From the NCBI GenBank assembly GCA_022385755.1, contig MU278351.1:746638-810637 (forward strand): a DNA stretch of 64,000 nt, read 5' to 3'. Origin of the DNA: Trametopsis cervina (lineage: Eukaryota; Basidiomycota; Agaricomycetes; Polyporales; Irpicaceae). Below the pieces are notes generated by a model. That model had not been told where the DNA came from. It worked only from the letters and a program-made list of their open reading frames with translations, and ran no database searches. The translations under genes and the position numbers were made by a program. Positions 35,099 to 47,120 of the stretch are shown piece by piece (within the stretch, counting starts at the first letter, position 1; each line of letters begins with the position of its first letter).

Positions 35099-35315
35099 CA
35101 GACCAGATTTCGTTGTAACTATAACTGTATTCGTAGTCATGACATGGACAATGCTGTATATTTTGAGTCCTTTTGGTGCGCTCAACATCAGCCTACGGTG
35201 AAAGCAACGATAAATATGCATTTCCGTGAGGGGTGTCACATGTCACACAGACAGTCACGTCCCTGCTTGCCCAGACGCTCAAGCAGCAGCACTCTCTTCC
35301 GTCTATACGTCCACA

Positions 35316-36143
35316 ATGTCTCTCTGTCCGCCCTATGCGCCGTTCTTCGGCCTCGGAGGAGTGGCCTCCGCTGTAAGTCTGCCACACTTCCCCAGAAAAT
35401 ACGCTTTTTAACGCGCCCTTCAGATGATATTCAGCAGTACGTCTCGTTGAACGCGTGCATATGTTACAGTGACCTCATGCTTTCGTGAACAGCTGTCGGT
35501 GCTGCGTTTGGAACCGCGAAAGCCGGGATTGGCATCGCAGGGCTGGGATCGTTTAAGCCTGAGTTAATTATGAAGGTACGGAATCTTATTGATGATGCAT
35601 GGCCTGTATACTGAGGGTGCTTCATCAGTCTCTCATTCCTGTTGTTATGTCCGGAATCATTGCTGTTTACGGCCTTGTAGTGTCGGTGCTCATAGCTGGA
35701 GGACGTGCGTATTTCACATTGTTAAGCTGTGCTGTGCTCGCGGAATACTCACTCTCGTTGCGCCTACCTGTAGTACGACCAACAGACTACTCGCTATACG
35801 CGGGCTTCATTCATCTTGGGGCTGGCTTAGCGTGTGGATTCACAGGGTTGGCGGCAGGATATGCTATTGGCTACGTTGGAGACTCGGTACATCAGCTCGG
35901 ATTTGCGTCATTCGTCCTATGCTTACTATTGCCACTCCCCAGTGTGTACGGGCATACGTCTACGAGTCGAGAGTCTTTGTCTCCATGGTACTTATCCTTA
36001 TTTTCGGAGAAGTACTGGGACTATACGGGTGAGCGCCGCCCCTTTATACTGCAACTATTCGAACACCCTCTCATCAGTCGTGTAGTCTCATCGTTGCCCT
36101 CATTATGAATTCCAAAGCGACCGAGGCGCCACCTTGCTTGTAA
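35316..36143 (+). CDS. VMA11: V-type proton ATPase proteolipid subunit c' (Vma11-like)
   Basis: Seven exons: 35316-35372, 35424-35436, 35493-35575, 35629-35704, 35774-35886, 35943-36028, 36086-36143; 161 aa. This is a four-helix ring subunit of the V0 sector that carries protons in vacuolar and endosomal acidification. The sequence reads [50 protein letters not shown] and [17 protein letters not shown]; the Glu in the last helix is the proton-binding residue. [24 protein letters not shown] matches the c' (Vma11) isoform rather than c (Vma3); c' is specific to fungi. Exon 2 has 13 nt. The subunit d gene lies 4.3 kb downstream. Confidence 0.9.
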
Positions 36144-36312
36144 CTCACATCTTCCCTGTGTCAACGCTTGTATATACCACACAACGGACATAATAGCACG
36201 ATATGGAGCATGTGGCTGTGATGAAGACCTGCATATGTCGGACAGAAACAATGTACTACGGTGGGTATCACAAAGAAAAGGGCACTTGTTCGCTCATGGA
36301 CTGCCACTGCAA

Positions 36313-37023
36313 TCAAGGAGACGATCCTCTGCGGTCACCACTCTCACTGCTTGAACCGCGCCGTCTTGGACGACGCCTCCTTCGGGTATGCCTTGAGCTA
36401 CTGGAGCTCGAGCCCGAGTCAGATTCTGAGTCAGAGCTTGAACTTGAGCCGCTGGAGCTCGAGCTCGAATCGCTGTCTGAGTCGCTGGATGCTGAACTTC
36501 CTGACGAGGATCCACTAAAGGATGTACACATATCAGCGCTGTAACCACTCATAGAGAGAAATTGAGACACACCGTTTGCGCCTCTTGCGCGACGGCCCTC
36601 CATCCTTGTCCTTGGAGCTGCCTTCCTTCGCTCGTGTCTTCTCTTTATCCTCTAGGATCTTATTCGCCACACCGCTTCTGAATTGAGATAAGAAATGAGC
36701 CACCACCCATTATCACAAGTGGTATGAATGATATGCTTACTTGCGCTTGAACTCTTCCGGAACTTCGACGGATGGTTTCCCATCCGCCTTCAGCTTGGCC
36801 AGCAGTCGCGGATTCTCCAGCTGTTGGGTACGCGACGGACGGGACACATATGGTCGGGTACTCTTACACTGATACGTAAAATGACCTGAATAGATATAAG
36901 ATATTGCTACGTGAAACGAAAGCTATGGAGGAGTTTACCTGAACCAAGACATTTCTGGCAAACGGTGGACGATGTCGCCAAAGGATTGGCATTTGTTTTG
37001 CGCCATGGAGAGAACTTGGACAT
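36313..37023 (-). CDS. ZCCHC10-like zinc-knuckle protein with SR-type tail
   Basis: Exons (minus) 37023-36939, 36885-36741, 36677-36573, 36514-36313; 178 aa. A CCHC zinc knuckle near the N-terminus is formed across the first splice: CQKCLGSGHFTYQC, followed by KSTRPYVSRPSRTQQL, which matches the ZCCHC10 family. The middle is Lys/Glu-rich (EEFKRKSGVANKILEDKEK) and the C-terminal ~70 residues are a Ser/Asp tract ending in an Arg-rich cluster (HTRRRRRPRRR), like nuclear SR-type RNA-binding proteins. A role in mRNA processing is inferred from composition and family. The last intron (36515-36572) could be retained with an open frame for a while, giving an alternative C-terminus. Confidence 0.8.
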
Positions 37024-37287
37024 ATTAAAGGCTTGCAAGTGCTACCTTCACAGACAAGAGAGTGGTTGTATGGTCAAGATTCAACGTTGTAATGGAGAGG
37101 AAGGGGTAGAAGTTGAGGTGAAGTTGTGACGCAGGGACACGTGAGAGCAGTCACCCTGCACTGGACCGGAGAAGGTTCGTCACGCACCCCTTCTTCGAAC
37201 TCATCATACTTTATCTCTTCATCAGCTCTGCGGACACGGGTAACATGGCTATCTTCGCCTTTACCACCAGCGAAGACAAAGGCAGCA

Positions 37288-38532
37288 ATGGGCGGGAACG
37301 CTTTCGCTACTGTGCTGCCGACGGCCTCATTTCCTCGCATGTCGCCAGAAGTGTATAACAGGCTGAAGATGCATATTACAGCTCGCTTGCGAGAGCTCTA
37401 CGAGACAGTCGCTGTCCCCCATGAGGCCCCGGAGAAAACAGACTACGGTGATATTGACTTCGTAGTCTGCAGTCCCCGAAAGGCCCTCGCACTGGAAGCG
37501 ATACGCGAGGCGATCGGCGTAGAACACGCCGTGCAACTTGACGGCAACCGTATGAGCCACTTTGCGGTGCCTGCTTATGCCCTTGGTGAAGACACAGCCG
37601 ATCCAAACGTCTACCACCAGGTCGACATACGTGTCTGCGCCGATGCGGATGAATTTCAGCGGATCGTCTTCTTCAGCTCGTATGGCGATCTGGGCATGAT
37701 CATCGGATTGTTAGCTAAAGCCAGCGACCTAAGCTATGGGAGCAGTGGTCTCAGGGTGTGTTTTGTGTTATATTGAGTGCTTGATGAACTATAACGTTCT
37801 CTACAGCTTTCTAATCCTGTCCCGACACTGCCCCCATGTACGTTCTATCTCAGCAAATCCCTCACACAAGTCCTGGCATTCTTCGGATTGTCCATCGAGC
37901 GATGGGATGAAGGGTTCTCCACTCGAAGGGATGTCTTTGACTGGGTCGCGTCTTCCCCCTTCTTCGACATTTGGAATATGACACAAACGGTGTACCGACC
38001 GTCGAGCAAAAGTAGCGAGCGTCCAATGCACCGAGAATTTCTCCAATACGCTTACCACCGCCGTCGCGAAACTCAGGGTTCCCTCGACGCTCAGCCCCAT
38101 GTACGCTCAGATGGCATCACCTCGGCTTTAACATACTTTGGCAAATCCGAACTGTACGAAGCTATTCTGTATGTGTCTCGGGTGAAGCTGCACGTCAAGA
38201 CTATCTTCACCGGCCATCTGGTGGAGAGCTGGGCAGGCCTGCGAGGCCAGCATGTAGCTATCATCATGTGGGAGACCAGGCTGCAATTGGGCGGGAACGA
38301 TGTCCTTGCTGTCGTCCGCGGCGTTAGCAAAGATGCCGCGCGTGCCAACAACATCGATCCCCTCCATCTTACGCTGACGGTCTGGGAGGAAAAGATGGGC
38401 GGGATGACAGCTGACGAGGTTCGCGACGTAGTCGTGCAGGCAACTACTGCGCTAAGGAAAGAAGGTGTGATGGATATGGGACGAGAAGAGCTGAAGAAGC
38501 GGTTGGCCGCGTACAAAGCACAGCTCCTCTGA
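37288..38532 (+). CDS. Conserved hypothetical, nucleotidyltransferase-like fold
   Basis: Exons 37288-37755 and 37807-38532; 397 aa. The N-terminal part has the pattern TDYGDIDFVV, a D-x-D-h motif as in nucleotidyltransferases, and later HQVDIRVC with another acidic pair, followed by SSYGDLGMIIGLLAKASDL. The C-terminal half (LTQVLAFFGLSIERWDEGF, STRRDVFDWVASSPFFD) looks like a helical region that could bind nucleic acid. I recognise it as a conserved fungal hypothetical but cannot name it. Start chosen at MGGNAFATVLPTASFPRMS because that is where conservation-like composition begins; the frame is open further upstream to 37126. Its start is 265 bp from that of the divergent zinc-knuckle gene. 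Confidence 0.65.
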
Positions 38533-38812
38533 ATTCACGGTGGACCGTTCGGCGAATTGTTCGTGGAGACTCTTTGAGTCTGCTGTAGCATGTCTTCTTT
38601 GTACTTTACGGTATGTCCTCCCCTCGTTACCGACGTAGCCTCTGTTATAACGTAGCATCAAGCCGGGTCCAAGTATTGGTTGCTTCCGATGATGAATGCG
38701 ATACGTCAGTTGTCGATGAAGGCGGACATAGTCTTTCGCCTGTGCATTGCAGGAAACCGCTAAGTATAACACGTAACTTATATTGATCCAGCGTGCCAAC
38801 GACGCACACGCC

Positions 38813-40130
38813 CTATAATCTGCTAACCTGCGGCTTCACCCCTGTTTGCCATATACCTGTAGTCAACCGGCCATACAGGAGCATCCCAACCCATTCCAGG
38901 ATTACGTCGGTAATCTCGTCCTGTCTCTGTGATAACGTATCAGATTGAAATACGAATGAGGCTCGAAAGCAATTAGGTGCTTACACCAGTGAAATTGTGG
39001 TCTGCCTCCTCTAAAATACAAAGCTGGTGTGTGCCAGCTTCTCTACCTCCAAATGCGCGCGCATATATCACACCGTCATACCTTATAAATCGTTTGGTCA
39101 GCGAACCATAATGACCATTGTAGTTGGACGTACGTTGGAACAACCTGATCCTTCAAGCCATGCACCGTCAGAACATGCGTAGTTTGAGGAAACTTGTCCC
39201 AGACATAGGATACATCGAAGTCTGCGAATGCTTGCAAATTTTCCCGTGTGATCCTAGTAGTTCGTGTCAGCTTGCCTCTCATGGAGAACTGATGGAAACT
39301 GACTTTGCAGACCACGGCTGCCTTGCAACAATCTCAGTTCGAATAAAGTAACCCTTCGTATTTAGATCTTCCTCCCACTGTTTGTGGCTGTCTGTCGGCG
39401 GCTGTCAAGGTATGCTCATTGGTTAAATCGTTTTTATCTCCTACCCCATATCAACTAGGTTCCCAACGTGAGTCAAACCCGCTATCGCAGAAAGGAAGGG
39501 TCAACTCACGTCCATTCTGTAGCGGCCAGACGCGTTCACATAACCGCGAACGCCCTGTCCCTCCTTTGCAGTACACATCCACTTCATTCCGGCGACTGAC
39601 CCACGGGAATGCCCGACGAGTAGGTCAACGACATATCCAAACTTGCTGGTTAGGTAAGCTACGATGGAGCTGATATCTTCAACGTCGTCATCGAAGCCAG
39701 AAGCCCTCCATGGACCCGGCGACTCGAAGTTTCCTCTAACAGTAGCAGTCAGTGTAACGGTTGGCTGGAAGAACACAAAGTACGCATACCTGAAGTCGAA
39801 GCGGAACGAGTCCATGGGCAGCCGTAGAGCGACGCGTTTCAGGAAGAGATAGTCCTTGTGTCTACATCAGAAAGTGTTGGCCCAGATATTCGGAGCTGGT
39901 GTAGAGTGAGATGCCAAACTTACCCAACAGATCCATGAAGCAGCTTTCAGGTGAATGAGCTTTAGCTATAGCCATTTGAACAGCCAGTTACTTACTAGTG
40001 CTATACGACGACCTGCTGTTGGTTCATCTGGAGCCAGCTGTTCAAGCACACCAGTCAACGGACTTTCGGGGTCGAAGAGGTGCTCGACTCGATGCTTGGT
40101 TGTCTTCTTGCTACTAACGGGAGAAGTCAT
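38813..40130 (-). CDS. Alpha/beta hydrolase (serine hydrolase)
   Basis: Eight exons (minus): 40130-39996, 39943-39924, 39861-39790, 39735-39510, 39401-39330, 39288-39134, 39081-38985, 38926-38813; 296 aa. A cytosolic serine hydrolase with LLLHGSVGHKDYLF (oxyanion region), nucleophile elbow GHSRGS, the acid residue in VLTVHGLKDQVVP and the catalytic His in ILEEADHNF. Such proteins are conserved in fungi and act as esterases or lipases of unknown substrate. Exon 2 has 20 nt. The splice between 39330 and 39288 is the least certain: the intron would be only 41 nt (GTTGCA...CATCAG), and other GC or GT donors nearby fit the protein almost as well. Confidence 0.82.
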
Positions 40131-40419
40131 GATGAGAGTGAACTAGCGAGAAGTCACTCTACACGCGGCTCGGGAAAGATCTCAGAAATGAACATTTTGT
40201 ACCCAGCTAGTTCATTCGTTTAGGCTGCAGGGAAATACTAGGTCGGGACTCGCATCCCTGGATATCCGTGGTTTCATAGCTGCCAACTTCGATAATCATG
40301 CGCATCTAGTCACGTGGTACACACACGGTCGTGAGAATTATATTTCCAAAACGAGAGCCAGCGACGTCTGCAGTAATGTGACGCAGTGGGCAGCGCGAAC
40401 ACTGCGCAGGACGACCACC

Positions 40420-41777
40420 ATGGAGGCTCTTTTCTTTAATGTGCGTACTTGCTTGCCCTTCTCTTCTGCCCCGACTCAACTCACGCAGTCTGACGATCTC
40501 TCAGGTCGACTCTGGGTTCCTCGAGGGTATCGTACGGGGCTACAAGGCGGGGCTGCTCACTCAGACCCAATACAGTAACCTAACTCAGTGTGAGACTATC
40601 GAAGGTGCGTTTTCTACACGAGCAGGAATCTAATTTGTGGTAGACTGAGCAAAAGTTTCGTCTAGATTTCAGGACGCAGCTATCCGCAACTGATTACGGC
40701 AACTTTCTCGCAAACGAGCCTCTGCCCATCTCGACCTCTACCATTGCAGACAAGGCAACACAAATCCTTGTTGACCAGTTCAACTTCCTCCGCGGGAATG
40801 CAGTTGAGCCGCTCGCAACGTTCTTGGACTACATCACGTATGCCCCTTCTCTCTTCGCTACTTATTAGCGGCGTGTACTGAACGATGCGTGCGTGTGCCT
40901 AGGTATGGATACATGATTGACAATGTCATTCTCCTCATTACCGGCACACTTCATGAGCGAGACACACACGAGCTCATTGAGCGGTGTCACCCTCTTGGTG
41001 TATTCGACTCCATGCCCGCGCTCTGCGTTGCGTCAAACGTAGAGGAGCTGTACCATACCGTGCTCGTCGAAACGCCACTTGGTGCGTATACTCCAACCAC
41101 ATTCTCGTATCCCCACCGACCGTGTATTTCACACAACAGCGAACTTCTTTCGCGAGAGTCTCTCCGCCGCCGAGCTGGATGACCTCAATATCGAAATCAT
41201 CCGTAACACGCTGTACAAAGCCTATCTGGAGGACTTCCACGCGTTCTGCCAGAGCATCGGTGGACCCACCGCTGACATCATGACCCGCATTCTCGCGTTT
41301 GAGGCCGACCGCCGTGCAATCAACATTACCATAAACTCGTTCGGAACTGAGCTCTCGAAGGAACAACGGGCGCGGCTCTTCCCTACCATCGGCAGATTAT
41401 ACCCTGAAGGCAATAACCTGCTCGCCCGTTCCGACGATATCGAGCAAGTGAGAGCGGCGTGCGACGGTGTCGCAGAGTACCGTGTCTTCTTCGAATCCTC
41501 GTCGTCAAGCAACAGCGGTGGTGGCCAGAACGGCAGCAGCACCGCCCACTTGCTAGGCGATCTCGAGGATGTGGGGATGGGTGCGGAGCTTGAGGACAGG
41601 TTCTTCCTGCATGAGGTGCATTTGAACAAGCAGGCCTTCCTCCAACAGTTCCAATATGCTATTTTCTACAGCTATCTGAAGCTGAAGGAGCAGGAGATCC
41701 GGAGTCTGACATGGATCGCAGAGTGTATCGCCCAGGACGCACGGGAGAGGATACACGACTTTATTCCCATCTTCTAA
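40420..41777 (+). CDS. VMA6: V-type proton ATPase subunit d (Vma6)
   Basis: Exons 40420-40440, 40505-40604, 40666-40837, 40903-41081, 41140-41777; 369 aa. Subunit d caps the proteolipid ring of V0 and links it to the central stalk. Family motifs: [74 protein letters not shown] and the C-terminal [16 protein letters not shown]. An insert of about 40 Ser/Gly/Asn residues around position 265 is longer than usual. The first exon codes for only MEALFFN. Lies 4.3 kb from the V0 c' gene on the same strand. Confidence 0.95.
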
Positions 41778-42071
41778 TCAGCTACTCAGGACAGTGTTGC
41801 CAGTAGTTGTAACCATGATGTCCTTTATTTTGGTCTTGCAATGAATACATTACGGATACACCTCCTTGACAGGAATACATAAATACAGTGCGTAACAAAC
41901 CGACCGTGAGTGCTACAATGAGAAAGACATTAAACTGATACAATAACAACCTTGCTACGCGGGGAATCGCAAGATGAACGTCTCAGAAAGACGCAAAATG
42001 CTGTAACCTTTGATTATATGTTGTGTAACGGGGATCCATCCATCTTCTTCAAGCCGGCAGAGGATACGCCC

Positions 42072-43591
42072 CTATGAAGAGGGAAGCAAGCCCCCTGTTT
42101 GCACCGTCCTTGTGTCGGGATGCTGTTCTGTGACTATCTTGACAGACTCTTCCGTAGTTAGAGGTTCCTTATGGGATTGGTGTTTCTCGGAATCACTGTC
42201 GCCATGAATACTGACCCTACTCATTTGCTGTTCGAGTGCAGGTGTCGACGGCCCTGAATATTCGTCCGAGCTCTCTCCTTCAGCGTCCAACGATCGCTTC
42301 CCCTCTTCAACAGTCGGATCTGGGTGCGTTTTTAGGGATTCTGGATCCGCCCCTTCCTTCTTCGCGAACTCTTCCAGTTCACCAGGCAACATCCCAAGAG
42401 GTCTCTCGCCCCTCATCCACGCCTCTTTTCTTTGCGCACGGCCGACCATCCACGGTCCCGCGCTGCTAAACGCACACCGGCCCATATCCTCCTGTCCTTC
42501 CATGCCGCCGACCTCAGGCTTCTTCTCGCCGATGTTGCCGCAATCCGCGCACGTACATTCACCTCCTAGTGATTTAGGAAGGCTGTCTGCGTCTATTAGT
42601 TTGAGAAGCGCGGAGGCGTAATTAGAGCCCAGTATTGAGACTTTATCTTGTGTCTCCTTCGCCATCCACGGGCGCATGATAGACCATATCAGAGTAAACG
42701 ACGACGGCGCATTGATGATGGCTAACTGTGACATCCTGAAAGCATGGTGCAGTATTAGCCCCAGGAGTGAAAGGGAGTTTAGTGCCCTCCAGAGACACTT
42801 ACGTTTCAGGGAAATAGTCTTGCGATACTTGGAATGCTCCCCGCGCCAGATTCTTCATCTGCCAGAATTGGCCCGTTCTAGTAGCGAGGAATGGAGAATG
42901 AGCGATGACGATCACTGGCTCAACTAAGAATAGCCCCACGTACCCGAAGCCCTTTAGGTCCACAATGACGAACGTACCATCTATGCGCTTGCCTGCAGCG
43001 GCGTCTGCGGCGGGTAGGACTTCACGGGTGAGTGAGTCTGCGTTGACGAGGAAGGCCTGCCAGAACCGTTCTGGAGAAATGCCCTTGTACAACTCGGTGG
43101 TATTGATTCGCCCGAAGTGATGAATGTTAATCGGGCGCCCGCGTTTGTCGACCTATAGCTTTGTGTGAGAACGGGTCGCGAGGTGTACGGCTGGACTGAC
43201 CTTGTGGAAGAATAGCGGCCAGAACTTGAATACATGGTCTCGTTCTGGGTACTGGTGAATAGGTGAGTACAGGAGCGCGAGGGGCCCTGTTTGAAGACGC
43301 ACATCGAATGGATCGATCCTCCTGTACAATTCGTCTATCCCAACACCCTCTGCTGTTTTCCGCCATTGATAGCAGTTTTTCCACATTGTTTTGGCATTTT
43401 TGAGGTTAAATTGCCTCGCACGGAGGAACCGCCTGTAGCCGTGCTTAGATATGGAATATCCCCTGCAAAACGAATAATACTCACAAGAGCGTCTCATCGT
43501 CGGTACCGATGGAATCGCCGTCGTGGAGGTCCTCCTTTACGAGAGCTTCACGAAATTGCTTCAGGATCTTGGCCTGGTCTTCTGGGGACAT
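42072..43591 (-). CDS. Sec14/CRAL-TRIO lipid-transfer protein
   Basis: Exons (minus) 43591-43485, 43432-43201, 43152-42944, 42877-42803, 42735-42072; 428 aa. Sec14-type proteins exchange phosphatidylinositol and other lipids between membranes. The N-terminal CRAL-TRIO-N part has LLRFLRARQFNLKNAKTMW; the lipid-binding domain has DKRGRPINIHHFGRINT, DGTFVIVDLKGFGTGQFWQ, YFPETMSQLAIINAPSSF and LIDADSLPKSLGGECTC. The C-terminal ~150 residues, acidic and Ser/Pro-rich, are an extension beyond the domain with no recognised motif. The next gene (plus) starts 538 bp away. Confidence 0.92.
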
Positions 43592-44129
43592 TCTAGACTG
43601 AATCGGGGCTGGTATAGTATAGCCGCAGCTGCTGTGGGAGAATAACTAGCGCAATGCGGCCAACACAATGTTAAAAGCTTGATGCTGCTATTTTCAGCTT
43701 TGATCTCACCTCGAGTGTCTGCTAAAGGTCTACAGAGAGACGTCGATGTTGAAAAGCGGAAAGGTAAGTAGCTGGAGCAGGAGGTCGATCTTGGCCTCTT
43801 TGTAGACTACATTGGGCGTCTTATTCAGAGTCGATTACACCGGCCGCGCTGATGCGTCATCACCGTTCCGCGCGGGCTCTCGGGGTTCGCCGACGCTGAC
43901 CATAACTCAATGACCAGTCACACTCCTGTCACACACCCGGCTGTTCCGGGTATGGCGCTTGACCCGCAGGTGCGTATGGGCCACTACGTCACGCGCCGGT
44001 CACCCCTGGGCTGCTCTGGACAAAATCCACACTGACGACCTTTCAACAATTACTCTTCACTCCCAACACCGACGACGACGCCGACGGACGCGCACACAGC
44101 GAGCTAACTAGACAACCAGCGACAGAGAC
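43592..44129. promoter_or_regulatory. Divergent promoter region (Sec14-like / ICMT-like)
   Basis: 538 bp between divergent starts, with GC-rich blocks ('gcgcgggctctcggggttcgccgac' region) that could be regulatory. No ORF of note. Confidence 0.45.
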
Positions 44130-45090
44130 ATGTATTTTGCAGGTCTTGATATCCACGAGCTGCTTGCGCGTAGCCCAATAAGCCATGCCACCGGCGTGGA
44201 AGGGATCGTGTGGTGGACAACCGTCGCAGGCGTTGTTCGTACCGTTCGCCGGCATACAGGCAAGGGTGCGCACCATCCGCATACCCGTGGTGCGCTGTCG
44301 ACAGACGTTGGCGATACCGGCGTGCCTTCGCCTTTTAATGACAATAAAAACATCGGCAAGAAGGCACCTACTCCCCTGCTCGTCAAGATCCTCTCGCCCC
44401 TCGCCCACGGCTTCATTGTCCTTACTCCAGTAGCCTACGTACTAGGCACTGGTATCCAAAGGCTTAACCAGCCTGAATGGTTCTATAACTGGGCCTTGCC
44501 GGATGCCGAGGACTATATCGGTTTCGGAGGGCTCGCTGCCGTGCGTACGATCGCTTGTGTCATCAACTATGGCGTTTTCTCTTGGTGGAAAAAGTCAAGC
44601 CAGGAATTGAGAAGAGCGGTACGTAAATTATAGGACGCGTTTGCACCGCTTGTGCTCCTTGGGCCAACGCTCATCTTCTTTCTCCATCAGGCACTTGGTC
44701 CGGAGCCCACCGTTCCACAGAATGGTCCGTACAGCGTGGTTCGCCACCCAATGAGCTCGTAAGTAGCCTAGAGCCTTCCCAATTTGCACCGTCTCGCAGT
44801 ATTAAACCGTCTTGGTGTTCATTAGCGCAATATTATTGGGCCAAGCCACCTACGCGCTCATGTGGTGGAACACGATTCCGCTCGTCGGTCTCGGCATCAC
44901 CGCCGCATACCTTGCTGCCTCTCTGCCCTACGAGGTGCGTTCTTCTGCAATTCTTCGACCCATAGCTCGCGTTGACACTATTCATGTTTGTTAATAGGAG
45001 GAGCTGAAAGAGTCGGACATTCTTACCGGCGCAGAGTACACACGATACAAGCAGCGTGTTACATCCAGGGTCATTCCATACATCTGGTAA
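44130..45090 (+). CDS. Isoprenylcysteine carboxyl methyltransferase (ICMT)-like membrane protein
   Basis: Exons 44130-44618, 44691-44758, 44826-44934, 44998-45090; 252 aa. ICMT-type enzymes methylate the C-terminal prenyl-cysteine of CaaX proteins in the ER; related PEMT-fold proteins methylate lipids. The C-terminal part shows GPYSVVRHPMSS, which carries the cofactor-binding Arg-His-Pro, then two hydrophobic helices (LWWNTIPLVGLGITAAYLA-like) and EELKESDILTGAEYTRYKQ...IPYIW, all typical of this fold. The N-terminal half has a basic, His-rich loop and two hydrophobic stretches. It may be a relative rather than the true Ste14, whose topology has six helices. Confidence 0.78.
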
Positions 45091-45544
45091 AGGGGGAGCA
45101 TACTCTAGGACAATAATGCCACGGACTTTTCCAATTGTTTAATATTACCAATAATATCCACCATACCTCTCATTCTCAGTGGCGTATGTTCACCTGCTTT
45201 CTTGCCGGTTCTCTTGGTTAGCCGGCTCAGGTTCGCTGCCGTGATGCTCTGCCTACAACGTCAGCGTCCATAACCTATATGGCGTCAGAATATGCAGGCC
45301 GCTCGCATCGCCCCGAGAAGATTTAGTTATTGAAAACGTGCGTCTTCGTGGATCCATCGAATTCCTACAGATGCCAAGCAGCCCGCTGTCCCGCTGAGTT
45401 AACTCCAAGGAGGCACTAACATCTTCTCCGAGTTCTAAGCTATCAGGAAACAGTGTAGCCTGGATCCATGCCGCCCGTATACAAGCAAGGATAGCTCCCA
45501 TGGTGCATCTTATCCATTATCACCGGTGTGGAATGGAACTGTTA

Positions 45545-45854
45545 TCATTTCAACTGGACAGATAGATGCGTGCTTTTACGGATATCAGTGGCGACGGGGA
45601 GAATTGACAAGAAGTACATACAGTCACCCCATAACTTTTGCTGAGCGCCGTAGCCTGAGACCGGAGCAGAAAAGCGAATCATGAAGTAATCCAGCGATGG
45701 ATGTTGCAATATTCCTCCGAAGTAGAAGGGTTCGTAGATAGGATAAGTCACAATAGCCTACAAGAACGAATTGACTATACTGATACAAGGCTATAAGGAC
45801 GCCTGGAAAAAAAGTCAGGGCCTGAGGATGGGGGCATACTACCGGAAACGCCAT
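45545..45854 (-). CDS. Possible small hypothetical gene
   Basis: A start ATG at 45854 (MAFP) could be spliced (donor 45842, acceptor near 45758) to a frame reading AIVTYPIYEPFYFGGILQH and VSGYGAQQKLWGD, ending at 45545 if unspliced. The aromatic-rich composition looks protein-like, but I recognise no family, and the 3' end is unclear because another intron may follow WGD. It could also be a pseudogene. Confidence 0.25.
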
Positions 45855-46013
45855 CTATTAAACACAACGTGCATCGAAGAGAGCAGGTCTGCTGAAGCTC
45901 ACGGCGGGCAGTCGTTTACGTCGATAGCCACCCCGTAGCCCCCCCCAACATACCTGGCCACAATTGCAAACTGCCACCGTCCACCCATCCCGTCGCCTCA
46001 TCTCAACGGCCTC

Positions 46014-47120
46014 TCAGCGAAAGTACGCGCCCCATACAATCCACATCGAGCTGCCTATCTTCGCAAAAATGCCCGCAGCAAACATCACCATCGCCGGGTA
46101 CATGAACCAGGGAATGATGTTCCGCAACATCGCCGTCTTTCTCAGCGCCTCCTTCCTCCTCTTCCGCAATTCCGCCTTCTTCTGCGCGTTCGGCCGGCGT
46201 GCCAGGTATCTCTCCGCATCCGCCACGGTATCTATAGGCTCCATGTCAAAGATTGACGGCCAGGCGTGGAAGGTACAGGACATCAGCCAGTGCTTGATGG
46301 TCAGGGTGAGCATCGTGCCCATGAGCGTGAACATGAGGCTGGTATACCACAGCCCGGAAACCCATTCGTCCCGGATGGTCATCGCCAGCGTCGGCGGCGG
46401 CGGCGGTTCAAGGTAAGACGTAAGATTGAATGACAAGACGGCCTGCGCGAACGGGTCTTCTGATGTATCAATTTCGGGGGAGGCGTGCAAGAATTCCGAG
46501 TACCTGGCAAGATTGGCAAGCATCTCCAGGTTGGCCTGTCGGGAAGCAATCTGGTGGGGTAGAAGTGTGAAGCTGGTAATAAATATCGTGGTAAGAAGGG
46601 CGAATACGCCGGCCTAAGGTCTCGAATGTGAGTTTCGATGCAATGAAGAACGAAGACTGCTGGGAGGACGTACGAATAAAAGCCAGTTATTTGACTCTTT
46701 CGAATAGCGAGCGACAGCCTGCCGATCCTCGGTGTCCTCATCGTCCTCCTCTTCCTGCAGAGGCGGGAGATCAGCGAACTTATCTTCTATCCGCTTTCGA
46801 AGGCGTTGCTGCGTGGGGTTCCTGACTGGGATCTGCTGTCTTGTAGGCTCCGGATCCTTTGCAACTGTTGTTACTGCGTCTGAGGCAGGGGTGGATGTAT
46901 TTGACGGTGTCTGTGGTGGTCTGTGTATTGAGGAGCGATCATATGTAAAGAAGTGTTTCGCTGTATCGAGTTGCTACATGAATACCGTGGTGAGGCCATG
47001 TTCCGCTGGTATTTGAGACGATGCATGGAAGCGTGAACTCACCTCAGCGAGCCGGAAGTCGTACAGGGTTTCGTGGCGCCCGAGCTTACCCACAGCTCCC
47101 GAGCTGCTTCTCCCAGACAT
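46014..47120 (-). CDS. Basidiomycete membrane protein with DUF6535-like region
   Basis: Exons (minus) 47120-47043, 46973-46674, 46613-46014; 325 aa. After a polar N-terminal ~125 residues (Pro/Glu-rich, predicted disordered), the protein has NNWLLFAGVFALLTTIFITSF, typical of the DUF6535 module (two helices flanking a lumenal or outer loop), then DEWVSGLWYTSLMFTLMGTML and a C-terminal helix IIPWFMYPAMVMFAAGIFA. Function is unknown; I recall such proteins as numerous in agaricomycetes. A basic loop (KKAELRKRRKEALRKTAM) precedes the last helix. Ends GAYFR at 46014. Confidence 0.72.

Noticed and set aside
36203..36544. 113-codon plus-strand ORF rich in Glu/Leu
   Set aside because: Antisense to the Ser/Asp-rich tail of the zinc-knuckle gene.
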